Assembly (NCBI GenBank): GCA_010093705.1
Contig: MU006097.1
Span: 1,030,715-1,094,714, forward strand
DNA: 64,000 bases
Direction of reading: 5' to 3'
Source: Patellaria atrata CBS 101060
Lineage: Eukaryota; Ascomycota; Dothideomycetes; Patellariales; Patellariaceae
Positions 45,670 to 57,675 of the stretch are shown piece after piece. Under the pieces are notes generated by a model, which saw only the letters and a list, made by a program, of their open reading frames with translations, made no database searches and was not told where the DNA came from. Position 1 is the first letter of the stretch, and each line of letters begins with the position of its first letter. Position numbers and translations under genes: made by a program.

Positions 45670-48444
45670 CTAGTTTGTGTCTTTAGGACGGAAAAAGTGC
45701 ATCAATTTACTGAGACGTTTTCCTTTCTTGCTCTTGATGTTCTTTGGCGTTTCAAGATGTTCAGAGAGGGGCCTCTGTTCGATGTTGAGCTTGCTACGCT
45801 CTCCAAAACTTCCACCAACGAGCCTCGACAAACTAGCGATGCTTGAGCGTTTAGGTGGACGCTCAGATGCAACACTAGGGATGGAACTGACGGACGCATT
45901 GCGTTCATCGTGAAGGCGCGGCGCAGCCATAGGATAACCGCCATGCATTCCGCTTGGCACAGTAGAGCGACTGCTGGTCAGGGAAGGAACGTCATCAACT
46001 GATTTGCGCATGTTAGGTCCAGGTTGACCGAAAGCAAGGGAGTTAAGAGTCTGGCGGTCTGTAACCGACGAGCTCGCCGTGCCGAGGCGTGGTGTATCGA
46101 AGGAGTTCTGACCACGGGTGCTGAAGTCTGGTGATGAAAAAGAAGAAGTATTGAACGTGTCGGGCGTCATAACATTTTGGACAAGAGGAGCTCCAAGATT
46201 CAAAGCAGGTGGTTGTTGCTTCTCGACTTCAGCCGACATATTAGAAGTCACGGTTGAGTTAGAACCTTTCGTGGGTGTCGAGTTACAGGGCTCTTCATGA
46301 TCCTTAATAACTTCATCCGGGCTAGGTCCACGATGGGATGATTTCATAACATTCTTCGAGAAACCATGTTCGTCCAAAACACGCTCATTCGGAGCAGTGG
46401 AGGGCCTTGGGGTAGTACGTATACCTAAACCATCATCAAAACTCCAAGAAAGAGGAGCACCGGCACGGATCTTCTCATCATCAGACTCGACGACTTGAAT
46501 ACCAGTGCCTTCTTGAGCATCTTTATTTTGAACCTTCTCGTCGCTGACAGCACTCTTTGCGGACAGGGGTGAGGGTGTAAGATTGACGGAATGACTCATA
46601 GAACGCGCTTTGGGTTTCTCTTCGACTTCCTCCTCATCCTCTTCTTCAAAAACGTCAAGAAGAGGTGGCGGGCCATCATTCTCCATATCGAAGGGAGCTA
46701 GCTCTGGCGCACTTTCAGCGCGACGATGAAGCATCATGGTGCTGCTATGCATAGGTCGTCGCACGATCGCAAAACCACCACTATGTAGAGCACGAACAGC
46801 TGGGGTCGATGCTGAGGTATGGAACGGGCCAAGAGCTGCATCTAGGTCGATGAGCGGACTCATCGAGTCAGAATCTGGAACACTATAAGCCCTTGATTTA
46901 GGCAATGGAACGCTAGTGTCCAGTTTGATCCGTTGTTCCTGAGTCTCTGGTTGAGTTTCCATAACGCTAATGGTACTATTGATATGATACTCTTCGCCTG
47001 CTTCAAGCTCGTCATCATCTGAGGATGCAGTGGACGGTGGACTTTGCCCCTTTGGCAAAGGCGGCGTTGGCGCCCTTCGCGCCTGTTTCTTCGGTTTACG
47101 CGAGATAATGGAGTTGGCCCACGTCTTTACCTTCCGCTGCTTCCTAGTATTTTTGCGTATTGGAGAATGAGTCTTCTTGACCTTTGTACCATCACTTCCA
47201 ACAGAAAGATTTTCTGACGGAGATTCGGTAGGGCATCGTGAGGAGAATGATGGTTCAGATTTGCTAATCGGAAGGGAAATTTCATTTGATCCACTCTTAT
47301 CAGCTTCCTGCCAAAAGAAACCTTTCTTCTTTGGAGGGAACCTTGGAGTGTTTGGGCTGCTTGCAGAGGTTGAAGAGTCCGAAGATGGGGATAGAATTGC
47401 AGACATAGGTCGTTTGGTCGAAGTAGGCTCACCCTTAAACATGTATGATTCCAGAGCTTGTCTATCGAAAATTGCACCTGCGGTACTGGGACGAGTGCTA
47501 TTTTCACCACCAAAGGATGCACCTGCGGGCTGTCTAGGCACCCTGGAGGAAGGTGGACTTGATGCTCCAAGGCTGATGACGGAAGACAGACTATTCGAAA
47601 CCGAGTGGCCACGTACGGTTGATATTGAGCTTTCTGTTTCGGAGGATATCGTTGATAGGGGCCGGATAATTTCCACTTTTTCAGAAAATCCAACCCGCGC
47701 ACGTGATGGCGGTCTACGAGGCAACGGATCAGCGCCTTCTGCTGCAGTCCGTAGAGACGGCTGGGACATACTTCTACTGGCCGTATGCGAATGGAAGTAT
47801 TGTTGTGAGTGATCCTCGAGCGGAGTAGCGGGAGCACTGCCAGCTCGAGCTACGGCGTTCGCGTCTCTGGGTTGTAAAATGCTTGAGAGGTCGTGTGACG
47901 AGATCGCGCCAGACCTACGGTGCGCATGACCGCGTCGACCTGCTGGAGGACCGAGTTTGAGCTCAGAGGTAGGTGGAGGAAGGATTCCGTCTCCTTTCGT
48001 TGGACTTGTGCTTAAGATGCTTCCTGTACCTGTTCTTCCATCACCGCCGATGAACTCACTCCCTCCACGTCTATGTCCCATCGCACGTGAAGGGGTTGTC
48101 GGCGTTGTCGGATTTGGTGAGTGTGGTGGCGTCGTCGGGTTCAAGGCGGCAACAGAGGCTCCGGATGGGTTGAATGAGAAACTGGGCAGAGTGCTTGCCG
48201 AGCGCCTCTGGTTACGTCTGGCTCCAAGTGTTGGCTGTTGTGAAGTGTTTTGGCTGTTGCTACCTTTGCCCTCCATGGAGGCAAGCGAATCTGGCGACCT
48301 CATTGGGAATTGAAACGCACGATTAAGCGTGAGTTCAACAGGTTCTGTCGAGGTGTTACCGCTTCCATAAAGAGGCGTGCCAATAGACACATCAGCTTCT
48401 GATGAAGCAGCGGCTTCTTGCTCAGACAACACAATCGAAGCCAT
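45670..48444 (-). CDS. Large Ser/Pro-rich protein, 924 residues, unknown function
   Basis: A single intronless frame, ATG at 48444. The composition is very rich in Ser, Pro, Thr and Arg with no transmembrane span or signal peptide, so most of it should be disordered. Recognisable blocks: TPPHSPNPTTPTTPSRAMG, GRRGHAHRRSGAISSHDLSS (about 170-195), RARVGFSEKVEIIRPLSTIS (about 250), a basic stretch KKTHSPIRKNTRKQRKVKTW (about 425), an acidic run EEEDEEEVEEK (about 595), and a basic C-terminus (SKKGKRLSKLMHFFRPK). I recall similar proteins annotated in other ascomycetes as 'cell wall proline rich protein'; that label is weak, since nothing here shows secretion. Many SP and RxxS sites suggest phosphorylation. 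A role in cortex or signalling is only a guess. Confidence 0.85.
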   Translation of the reverse strand: MASIVLSEQEAAASSEADVSIGTPLYGSGNTSTEPVELTLNRAFQFPMRSPDSLASMEGKGSNSQNTSQQPTLGARRNQRRSASTLPSFSFNPSGASVAALNPTTPPHSPNPTTPTTPSRAMGHRRGGSEFIGGDGRTGTGSILSTSPTKGDGILPPPTSELKLGPPAGRRGHAHRRSGAISSHDLSSILQPRDANAVARAGSAPATPLEDHSQQYFHSHTASRSMSQPSLRTAAEGADPLPRRPPSRARVGFSEKVEIIRPLSTISSETESSISTVRGHSVSNSLSSVISLGASSPPSSRVPRQPAGASFGGENSTRPSTAGAIFDRQALESYMFKGEPTSTKRPMSAILSPSSDSSTSASSPNTPRFPPKKKGFFWQEADKSGSNEISLPISKSEPSFSSRCPTESPSENLSVGSDGTKVKKTHSPIRKNTRKQRKVKTWANSIISRKPKKQARRAPTPPLPKGQSPPSTASSDDDELEAGEEYHINSTISVMETQPETQEQRIKLDTSVPLPKSRAYSVPDSDSMSPLIDLDAALGPFHTSASTPAVRALHSGGFAIVRRPMHSSTMMLHRRAESAPELAPFDMENDGPPPLLDVFEEEDEEEVEEKPKARSMSHSVNLTPSPLSAKSAVSDEKVQNKDAQEGTGIQVVESDDEKIRAGAPLSWSFDDGLGIRTTPRPSTAPNERVLDEHGFSKNVMKSSHRGPSPDEVIKDHEEPCNSTPTKGSNSTVTSNMSAEVEKQQPPALNLGAPLVQNVMTPDTFNTSSFSSPDFSTRGQNSFDTPRLGTASSSVTDRQTLNSLAFGQPGPNMRKSVDDVPSLTSSRSTVPSGMHGGYPMAAPRLHDERNASVSSIPSVASERPPKRSSIASLSRLVGGSFGERSKLNIEQRPLSEHLETPKNIKSKKGKRLSKLMHFFRPKDTN

Positions 48445-51400
48445 GATTGTGCGATTTACAGAGTGTTGTGAGATGTAAAGTCCAAGTCGGCCTACGGACG
48501 AAGAACCGACAAGAAGTAGTCTACGACAAACGCGAACAAAATAGCGCAGATATTATCTTCATGAAAATCTTGGCAATAAAGACTTCTACAATGTGAATCT
48601 TTCACTTAAAACTCTTGGCCTTCAGTTTACGTCGTGTGTCCGGGCGCTGGTGGTGGACGGATATACAGGGTATCGGATTCTGCGGACAAGGTGATTACTG
48701 TAGACGATAGGATGAAGGGTAGCGATCGAGATCTTTAATTCCTATGGCGCGCAAGATTACAGTGTCTAAAGATCAATCAGAATTCAGTCTACGTTGATGG
48801 ATGGGTGCAAGGGCTTTGTACATTGTATGTGCTGCTCTCAGAGCTGGCGGAAAGCTGTAAATAGGATTCAATAAGGAACGACAATGATGTACGAAATGAA
48901 TGGACAGCTGACTCTTTACGTCAAACGGGAGACGTCTGTCCCTATTTGACGATCAGAGAGCCTTTGGTAAAAGGTAGTGAGGTGATAGAGTGCTGTAGTG
49001 AAAGGTGGATGGTGGGAAAGTGAGTGTTGTTTTGGGTGGAGGTACTGGGGGGTGAGGGTTTGGTGAAAGGGGCGCCAAGGACGTTCACAACAGGAGCAGC
49101 AGCAACGAGTGGGCAAGCATAATTTCGATGCACAGACCTAGATAGACTAGCACAGACTGTACAGAACTGCACAAGTTCGACCAAAGCTGCACATGGATCG
49201 TCAACTTTTCTCAGCCTCGAACGACTCATGTTGCAAAGGTTAAGCCTATCATCATTCCACATTTGAAGCCGAGTTCGACTGCTAGTCGAACGCCCAATTA
49301 CCTACTTTTTCGTAGTTTGTTTCTATCATTAGAGTCTGATTCCTCATCGTCAATTCGTTTCCAACCAAACCTTTATCCCGAGTTCTGAGCAAGTTTGTTA
49401 GGGAATTCATAAGGTACTCCATAAGGTACTCCATAAGGTACTCCATAAGGTACTCCTACATAAGATATCTCGGAGCAAGACTGATTTTGAATTTCCCTCC
49501 CATATGCGTCGCACTCAAACATACTTTTGCACTTTCGCTACGGAATAACTACACATAATCAGAATGCGTTGTCTCTGTTCGCATGTACGTATCCCGCTTA
49601 TCGGAATCTGTAGGACAGTTCGACACAGTATCCACAGTAAACACAGTAAACACAGTACCGGTATAGACTTGGGAGAGTTGCACCTCGGAAATTTCGGAGG
49701 TTGTACAGGTACCTTATGAAGTACATGCCGCTGTCATTTCACGGAACAGGGTCATTGACGGCAAGCTCGAGCCATATTACCGTCTTTTGGATATCTCGTA
49801 TCACCGATTTCGCCGACGCAAACCTCTCTTTGTCTACTTCAGTTCTCTCTTTTTCCCCTCGGAACGCGACAAGACTCAAGCGTCAAGGATGATGGTTGTT
49901 GTCGGCTCTGTATCTTCTCCCAGCTCACCAGCTCACAGTCACAGAATCTCAGGGGACTTTGTGGAGAAGGCAAGTGGCAGGCATCGTAAACAGTCAGCTT
50001 TTGACCTTTTGCTGAGCTTTCAGGTCTTCACCTACCTTAACAAAGTGTGGCTTCGGTGGAGCCGGGTTAACAAATCAGAGGAGTCGACGCGAATCCTACT
50101 TTGTAGTTCGTAGCTAAGTTGACCGAATGAAGCAAAGCGCAAGATTTCAGAGATGAGAGATCTCCCACTTGTGTCCTCCCGTTCGCTTCGCCGAAGCCTC
50201 TTGCCTTCCTTGCCGTGCTTGCTCAATTGGAAACCATGTTCTTTTAGCCACGTTGCAGGGTCTAGACGGCAAGGTACGGAGTGAGGTGCTGCTGGTAGTT
50301 CGCCGAGGAAGTCAATTTTGATATCTAAGGTACCTTACTGATAAACTTATAACAAACATCTCGACAGGGAAAGAACCCTTCGTCGGGTGCCTTCCTACAT
50401 TATTATCACCTGCTATTTGCGTCATTCTCTCAATGTTAGATCCGCAGGGAAGTCGGAATAGGTAGGAACGGTACCAGTAGGTGATTGAGATTCCTTCACT
50501 ACGACACTATCTCTTCGTCATTCATATATCAAACGTGGGTACTATCAGTCCGAAATTCTCATTATTAGATTGACCGCCTGCTGCATCGATTGATCTATTC
50601 CACCTAAGAAAGTATAGTAAATTCTTCTGTCTTGTTCTGTAGGCGAGAAGGATATTGAGCCTAGGGCTCGGAAACTCAATCCCTACTTCGATAAAGCAAG
50701 GCATTACAAAACAATATCGAGTGTGATGGATTGCTCTGCGGGGTAGTTCTACAGTATGTTGAGTTGAACTTGAAGCATTCCATTTAGGAACTCGGACACC
50801 GGCTCCTAAGCTATCTCATCAACGAAAATTTGGTGTTGTGGGGAACATCACAAGCACAACCTTACTCTCACCATATACCCTTACCTTCCATCATGACCTT
50901 TCATCTACACCCCAAGCACCATATTATCACGACATCTTTTTCATAAAGGTCATAAATATGCTCGAGGGTTTCCAAATAAGCAAATAATAAGCCACATAGT
51001 CATTCGTGTGCGGGGCGATATCGATAGAACGGCACCTTCCCTAGTTCTAGTCCTACTAGCCACTAGATACACTAACCTACACAGCAGTTCCATTTGAGGC
51101 ATTCATAAAATTCACTCATTACCTAAGGTATGTAGTTTCATACCCTTTTACACTTCCGAGTTGCGGTCTGAAACTCGCCCAACGACTCTCAATCCTCAGG
51201 TTACAGTATCACATCGCACCAAGACCCTTCTACGCGCTACGTTGCTCGAACCATTGCTCCAAACAGCTCGCAGGCACGTGCTTCGCAGCACAAAATCTAC
51301 ACCGCATCTCGAGAGATGAAACATCTGGTTCGAGGTGGTTACTCCAGCCCATATCCATATGGGGAGAAACGATCCCAATACCAATCCCAACCACACACCG

Positions 51401-52400
51401 CCCCGCTGCCCGAAATATACACTCCCTCAGCCGTCTCACTCCGAGCTCCGCATCCCGCCGTATAGGAATGCTAAGTCTCGTACAATCCACTCCTTTACCT
51501 CTCCAAGGGTACCTCTCCGCTCGTACCTTCATCCCTCCTCCCTCATAAGATCATCGCGCACCCCTCCGCCCTTTTTCCTACCCGGATCCCGCCCACTTAT
51601 CAACCTCTTTTCTATCTCCATCAACTCATCCCCATAGAGCAATTTCTTTATTTTCACGTCGCGGCGTAGCCACCTTACACGCCTAAGGTGCTTGCTCGCC
51701 TAGATACTGTACCTTATATATCCACGACCCAGAGTCGTACAATGTCCATTTCGCTCGTGCGAGCACCTCCATCCTAACATCATAGATGAGGGCGTAGGTA
51801 GTCAAAGGCGTCGAAACTCATTCCCACATGTCCCCTTCTCTCACCGCGAATACGATGAGAGAAAGGTAGAGCAAACGGGAAACACAGTAAACGGTTATTT
51901 CAGAAAGTGTGAACTTGAGTTTGCGAGAACCGGGAACTTTTTGATGACGTGTATAAAGGTGTTGACGTTGCGCTATTCCAACGTCTCAACAGCTGAGGTA
52001 GAGCATGTAGGGACAAGTGGGAGACGATGGTTGGGTTCCAGCGAGGGCGTAAATGGTAGGTAGATTTCATGGCTGGATACAGCAATGATATACACTCTCC
52101 TCTTGAGAGGCGTCCACGTTTATGTGTCAGTCCTGGGATGTTTCGATAGCGAGTAAAGAGCAGCATAATTTTGACAAAATGACGTATATGAGATTGATGT
52201 ACCCTTCAAGCTAGGACTCATCGCTTTTTAAGGGAGAGTATAGGGGTCTATTCTATTTCATTCTACAGAGTCACCTACTTCACTCCTGACTCCCTCACAT
52301 ACCTAGGACTTACGATGAAAGGGTACTTAAGTTATGGGGTGAGAGGTATAACGTTTCTCAGATCGTAACAATGGACAGACTTGTACCTATATAGCTTACA
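48445..52400. other. Four-kilobase gene desert
   Basis: No recognisable gene on either strand. It holds the promoter of the Ser/Pro-rich gene, a 12-bp tandem repeat, and many AAGGTAC-type words. A 100-codon minus-strand frame at 51230-51532 (containing MRCRFCAAKHVPASCLEQW) has no known motif and is not called. The length is unusual for a compact fungal genome, so an RNA gene or an unrecognised spliced gene is possible. Confidence 0.5.
49408..49455. repeat. 12-bp tandem repeat, four perfect copies
   Basis: CATAAGGTACTC is repeated four times without a mismatch. The unit contains AAGGTAC, a word that recurs in the surrounding intergenic DNA. Confidence 0.9.
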
Positions 52401-54397
52401 TCAAGTCCTCCACGCTTGGTCCGAATCCAATCCCATACCCCTAGCGATCTTTTTGATCAAGGCCTTCTTCAGAAACTGTTCTCGTGCTAAGCTCCTAGTT
52501 TGCTAACAGGATGTCAGTTTCATACGAGAACCGAGGTATCCACAGATACTTACCTTGATAAAGACATCTACACCGATTCTACCCTTATCTAAACCCCTGC
52601 CAAGCACGAAGATCGCATCAGCACACGCTCGTTCCTCCGCACAAAGATTGTACAATTGTCCACCAACCACAGTCGGTGCGACTAGAACCTCATCAACATC
52701 GGGCACCTTTCTATTCCTCGCATCGTTCATAACACGGTCGGCTTCGTGCATAGCCTGTCTCAGAATTTGCTCATTCGACGCTAATACGGAATCCAATTGC
52801 TGTAGCTGATCCAGTTCATTTTGCAGACGTGAGTAAGCCTCGCGAAGGGACGTCTGCTGGATTTGAAGAGGTTGGATCGCCTTCATGTTATCAGATATGG
52901 TGTGTTGTATCTGATTGCAGAGGGTACTGGAGATTGCCTTTAACAATGCATCCTTCTCGGGATTAGGGGGAATCGGCGGTGGAGCTACAGTCTGCTCTTT
53001 TCCTGTTTGCGAAGGTATCGTAACGTCTAGTGGTGAGGACAGGAGATCTTCAATGGGCTGTTGTTTCTTCGGTTGCTGAGCTTGTGCCTTTGGGGGCCCC
53101 ATGTATGGGAGTTGCGCTTGATGGGAAAGTACATTCGAAGGTAACCTTTGGAAGGGGACTGATTGTTGGTACATGGATTGAGAACTGTGCTGTAACTGTT
53201 GACCTGGTGGATGGAAGCTTGGCTGTTGTGGCGGTGGTGCCTGTGAGTATCGATTCGCATGAGGTAGAGTAAGATGTTCTGGAGTGATTGGACTAACAGG
53301 ACTTCCAAGTTCATGCTGTTGAGCTTGATACAAGTGCTGAGTTTGCATTCGTAAAGGAGTGGGTTGCGGTGGAGGACGAGAGAGACTATCATCGAGACTC
53401 ACTTGTCTTTGGGGATACTGGGAATTACCTTGATGCTGGGGATACTGGTGAGTATAGCCTTGTCGCGAACTGTTTGGCGTTGCTTGTCTCTCACCCATCG
53501 CATGAGGGGGTAGAGGTGGGATAGGGGGTGCCCCTTGATTATGCACAGGCGTACCAGTGTACGGGGACGCTGTGGGTGTGGATATCTCATGTGGTTTCGG
53601 GGGCCTAGGTGGCGGTCTTGATTCTGAACTGGAGCTTGCGGATTGTGGAGGCTGTACAGATCTTTTTAACTCCTCCGGTGGGGGAGGTCTTGGTGGAGGT
53701 GCTTGCTGCTGTGGGCGAGGAGCAAATTGCTCTTCTTGCCGTGATCTGACTGGTGGCTCCTTGGCGAATACGCCGCGTAGAACCTCAAGGAAGTCGAGTA
53801 AGGACGATTTCTAGAAGATCACGTTTGTATAAGCATTGAAATTAGTGTTAATAGCCGCAGAGCGGGTTGCAAGGGGGATCTATCAGATCCTTTGAAGTCA
53901 TCTTCTACTTACGTCCCAGTACTGGTTCCACTGCGCCAAATATGGATGATACACTTTGCCATCTGGACTGACGTGTTGTCCTGGTCTTACGACCATACCT
54001 CGGACTGGTGTGACATAAACTATAGGTGCTTCTTTGGGATATGCGTGGGGTATCCAGAGAGCAAGTGGGAACCGATACACAGTGCCCCGAAACGTTACAG
54101 GCAAAGTACCGCTAATGAGGAGTAGTAGAGCGGACGCTCCATTTTCGTAAGCTACATTTCGATCTTAGCGTTTTGTATAGACTTGTTTCGAGAGCACCGT
54201 ACTGTAGACCTCCGTCCGCGGTGAGAGGGAATGGTAGTGCGACAAGCTTCGGGCGACATCCGAGTAAGTGCGATTGACATCGTGGTATTCCTTCGTATAA
54301 TTATTAGTTAGATCTAGTTTCAATTTTTGTTAACGGTTCTCACGCTTGTCAGCACGCTGTAAAGCCAATTGAGGACTTTATCTGGTACGGTGGTCAT
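52401..54397 (-). CDS. vps23: ESCRT-I subunit Vps23 (Tsg101 homologue)
   Basis: Recognises ubiquitinated membrane proteins and starts their sorting into multivesicular endosomes. Five minus-strand exons: 54397-54344, 54290-54203, 54151-53913, 53810-52554, 52502-52401; 579 residues, all phases consistent. The N-terminal UEV domain (about 1-145) shows YSDVARSLSHYHSL, LLLISGTLPVTFRG, YRFPLALWIPHAYP and HPYLAQWNQYWD; as in the family there is no E2 catalytic cysteine. A Pro/Gln-rich linker follows with PPRPPPP and PPIPPLPP runs (about 170-350). A coiled coil (LREAYSRLQNELDQLQQLDS) lies near 440, and the C-terminal steadiness box includes LYNLCAEERACADAIFVLGRG and LAREQFLKKALIKKIA. The final 33 residues come from the small last exon. 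Confidence 0.95.
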
Positions 54398-55058
54398 GGT
54401 GTTGGTTCGGAGGTGATCTGCGGAGATGCCTCATTTGCCGCTTCACGTTTTATCACGGACATGAGACATAAATGATACTTGGGTAATGCGCAAAAGACTA
54501 CAAAGATTTTAGAGATCAAGAAGATTTATCCCGAATAGGTGTAGAATTTAGCATCGTCATATGGTCTTGTTTGACTCTCCACGTTCCACCAAGGCAGCGG
54601 CATTGGCATCAAAAGTGAAGCCATCAAAGTACCGGTGGAAGAAATCAGAGCTGTCAACCGCATATAACTCTTTCATAGAGATGAGTAAAATGGATCGCTT
54701 ATGCATAATTGAGTTCTCATTCCGAATGACGGAATATCATCATTTGCTCATCAAGCACATCACACTGTGCCGTCTACTATCTACAATTTTGCGTTGTACA
54801 GCTATATTATGACATTTTGTACGCCTTAGGCACGCCCGAATGCCCAGAGACAAAGACGAACGAACCACTCATTGAAGAGTGTATATTGAAGGGAGAAAAT
54901 GTAAACCATGAACAACCCCTCAACTCCAAGAACTTGAACAAGGGCTGCTCAAGGTACACATAGGTGATAATCGCATAATCTACCATCCCTGATAAACGCC
55001 TAAACCAGCCGCTCCAATTAAACAATTATAGGAAGATAAAGCCCTATAACCCAAGAGT
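54398..55058. other. Intergenic between Vps23 start and Nfs1 3' end
   Basis: No gene seen; it carries the Vps23 promoter and the Nfs1 3' region. Confidence 0.6.
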
Positions 55059-56861
55059 CTAGTGTTGACTCCATTCGATGGTATTCAGATCGACCCCTTC
55101 CTGAACGAGCTCCCATAGTGGACTGAGTTCTCTGAGGAATGTCACACGTTCTTGAACCGCTTTCAAGACATAGTCGATCTCACCTTCAGTAGTGAAGCGT
55201 CCAATGCCAAAGCGGATGCTGCTATGCGCATTCTCATCACTATTGCCGAGTGCTCTTAGGACATAGCTTGGCTCTAGAGAAGCTGACGTGCAGGCGCTTC
55301 CCGAAGAGAGAGCGATATCTTTAAGTGCCATAAGCAAGGATTCGCCCTCCACATATGCGAATGATACATTTACACAACCGGGATAAAAGCGTTCTGGGTC
55401 ACCGTTTTGGCTCGTATGCTCTAGGGATAGCAGCCCTTTTAATAGACGGTCGGAAAGTGCTTTGATTCTCTTGGAATCATACTGAGCAGTCGTTAGCTTT
55501 GGCTCGGAACGAATGTCTCCGGTTAAACAGATATAAGTAATAAGCATAAATCATAACCCCTGCTATGTTCAACAGAATGCTGAGGTACATCTGCCAAAGC
55601 AAATGCAGCTCTCCTCAAGCCATTCAGAAAGCCATGCATGTATAAAGCGTATAATCATATGAGCGCGAGTAGTATCAAATCAAATTCTGCTCACCTCTAA
55701 ATCTTCTTTGCAGATCCGTGCAGCTTCACCAATACCGACAACGAGAGGAGGGGCAATTGTTCCACTGCGGAGACCACGCTCCTGTCCACCACCAGTTATG
55801 ATGGGGTCAATTCTTACTCTTGGTCGGCGTCGAACATAACAGGCACCAACACCCTTGGGACCGTAGATTTTATGACCCGATATTGACATGAGGTCAACAT
55901 TCATTTTGTTAACGTCAACTGGAATCTTTCCGACTGCTTGAGCACCATCCGTGTGGAAAAAAACTTTCTTTGACCGACATAATCTTCCAATCTCCTCAAC
56001 GGGCTGGATGACACCAATTTCATTGTTAACGGTCATGATACTTACGAGACAGGTTTCTGGTCTTATAGCAGCTTCTAATTCTGCCATATCAATAAGTCCA
56101 TTATTGCCTACAGGTAGATATGTAATATCAAAGCCTTCGTCTTGGAGATGTCGACAACTATCAAGAACACATTTGTGTTCCGTCTGAGAAGTAATGATAT
56201 GATTCTTTGTTCCGGAGCGTTTGAAAAACCTCGCAACACCTTTAATACTCATATTATTACTCTCCGTGGCACCACTAGTGAAAATTATCTCTTTCGGATC
56301 TGCGCCAATGAGATCTGCAAGATGAGCGCGGGCTTGTTCGACAGCTTTTTCTGTCTCCCAACCGTACGCGTGTGTCCTGGAGTGCGGATTCCCATATAAC
56401 CCGGTCATAAAGGGAAGCATTGCGTCTACAACTCGCGGGTCCATTGGAGTGGTTGCCTGCATATCCAGGTAAATTGGTCTTGAACCTTCATCCATAATCG
56501 TTGCTTGTTTCAATATACCTGCATACAATTGTTAGAGATGGGACTGGGTCTTAAACGGCGTAGGTGCTGTACCAGCTTGAGGGCTCATCATCACATCGGC
56601 ATCCATACCGGTGGTTGGCATTGTAGCATCCTTCGGTTTTACGCCCGTCTTCTGTAGAAAAGCCCTCTGATCCGCTTTGATGGCTGATTCGACGTTGACG
56701 GTCGCCTGCGTAGCTTTCGTCTCCGATACATAGCTACGTCGGCCATTGGAAGCTAATGCGTTGCTCGTTCGAATGATGGATCTTGACTTTGGTGTTTTAG
56801 AGAATAATCTGGAGCAGAGTTTGAGGGCCTGCTTTGTAGCTGTTGGCGTAATACTGGTCAT
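55059..56861 (-). CDS. nfs1: Mitochondrial cysteine desulfurase Nfs1
   Basis: PLP enzyme that takes sulfur from L-cysteine for iron-sulfur cluster assembly on Isu1, with Isd11 and frataxin, in the mitochondrial matrix; it also serves tRNA thiolation. Minus-strand exons: 56861-56573, 56518-55695, 55481-55059; 511 residues. The first ~45 residues are rich in Arg, Ser, Thr and Lys with few acids, a mitochondrial leader. The core begins at [16 protein letters not shown] and includes [18 protein letters not shown]-type histidine context ([10 protein letters not shown]), [11 protein letters not shown], the PLP lysine at 313 ([10 protein letters not shown]) and the catalytic loop [16 protein letters not shown] with Cys435. 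The end [18 protein letters not shown] is characteristic of eukaryotic Nfs1. The first intron uses a GTACAG donor and is 54 nt; the second is long, 213 nt. All key residues are present. Confidence 0.96.
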
Positions 56862-57675
56862 GATGTCGAAGGTAAATGGGGGTGGATGAGGAAAATGTTT
56901 CTGCAGTGGCGGAGAACCGGTAAGATCTGATAAAGATGTGTAGTAAGCAAAATGTACAAAGTAGGCTAAGCCGAAAATGTCAGCTTAACACCGACTAAGG
57001 ATCTATGCCATAAACGGTGGGTATTCGTCACTGAATTGGACTACCTTAACTTTATCTTACGGTAAGGTACCTTACTCGTACCGTATCAGAAGGTGGAATC
57101 TTTCGGCTTGATTATTACAGATGAGAATAGGATCCATATGTATATCTTATTATTTGCTTCGGATATCTAGTCTGATTTGAAGCTCAAGACCTTTGCGGAT
57201 GTTACAAAGTTGAGTCTGGGTAAATGTAATTAATCAACGGTTTAACGCTTTTCGGGCATTATTTGTTCTACTTGTGTCCGCTTCATCCGTTGTTTTCGTG
57301 GTTGCCCTGCTTATGCCCGCATGTGGGCGGGTTGATCAAAGATGAACTGCCCGCCACGCATCCTCGTTTGCTACTGTTAATTCTAACTCACTCGTATACT
57401 TTCTCGAAGATTTTGTACACGAGACTCTGCTGTCGTGGGCAACAATCATAAAACATCAATTCCGTCCTAGCTCCAAAACTGCCCGCGTGTATGCTAAGCC
57501 ACTTGGAAGCCACGAACTGCGTCATATTCTTCCGGCAACACCAGCATCAATCACCGTGCCTGATCCTTTAAACCTCATCGTTCTCCTTGATATTTTGAGG
57601 TCCCTACGGAATCGCCTTTGGTGAAATTAATTACACACATCTAGTTCCGTTACGCGCGCGGAGTACACTTAAAGC
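56862..57675. other. Shared upstream region of divergent Nfs1 and Hob1 genes
   Basis: About 810 bp between two divergent starts, with the palindrome AAGGTACCTT at 57064-57073 inside a longer imperfect palindrome (TAAGGTACCTTA). No gene seen. Confidence 0.6.

Noticed and set aside
47127-47837. 236-codon minus-strand frame and the 211-codon + strand frame at 47177-47812
   Set aside because: Shadows inside the 924-residue Ser/Pro-rich gene, which has the longer and compositionally consistent frame.
51230-51532. Minus-strand 100-codon frame with a C-x2-C and further Cys, and an adjacent AG-rich frame above it
   Set aside because: No family motif, the two frames do not join by any good splice site, and the opposite strand is CT-rich promoter-like DNA that keeps frames open by chance.
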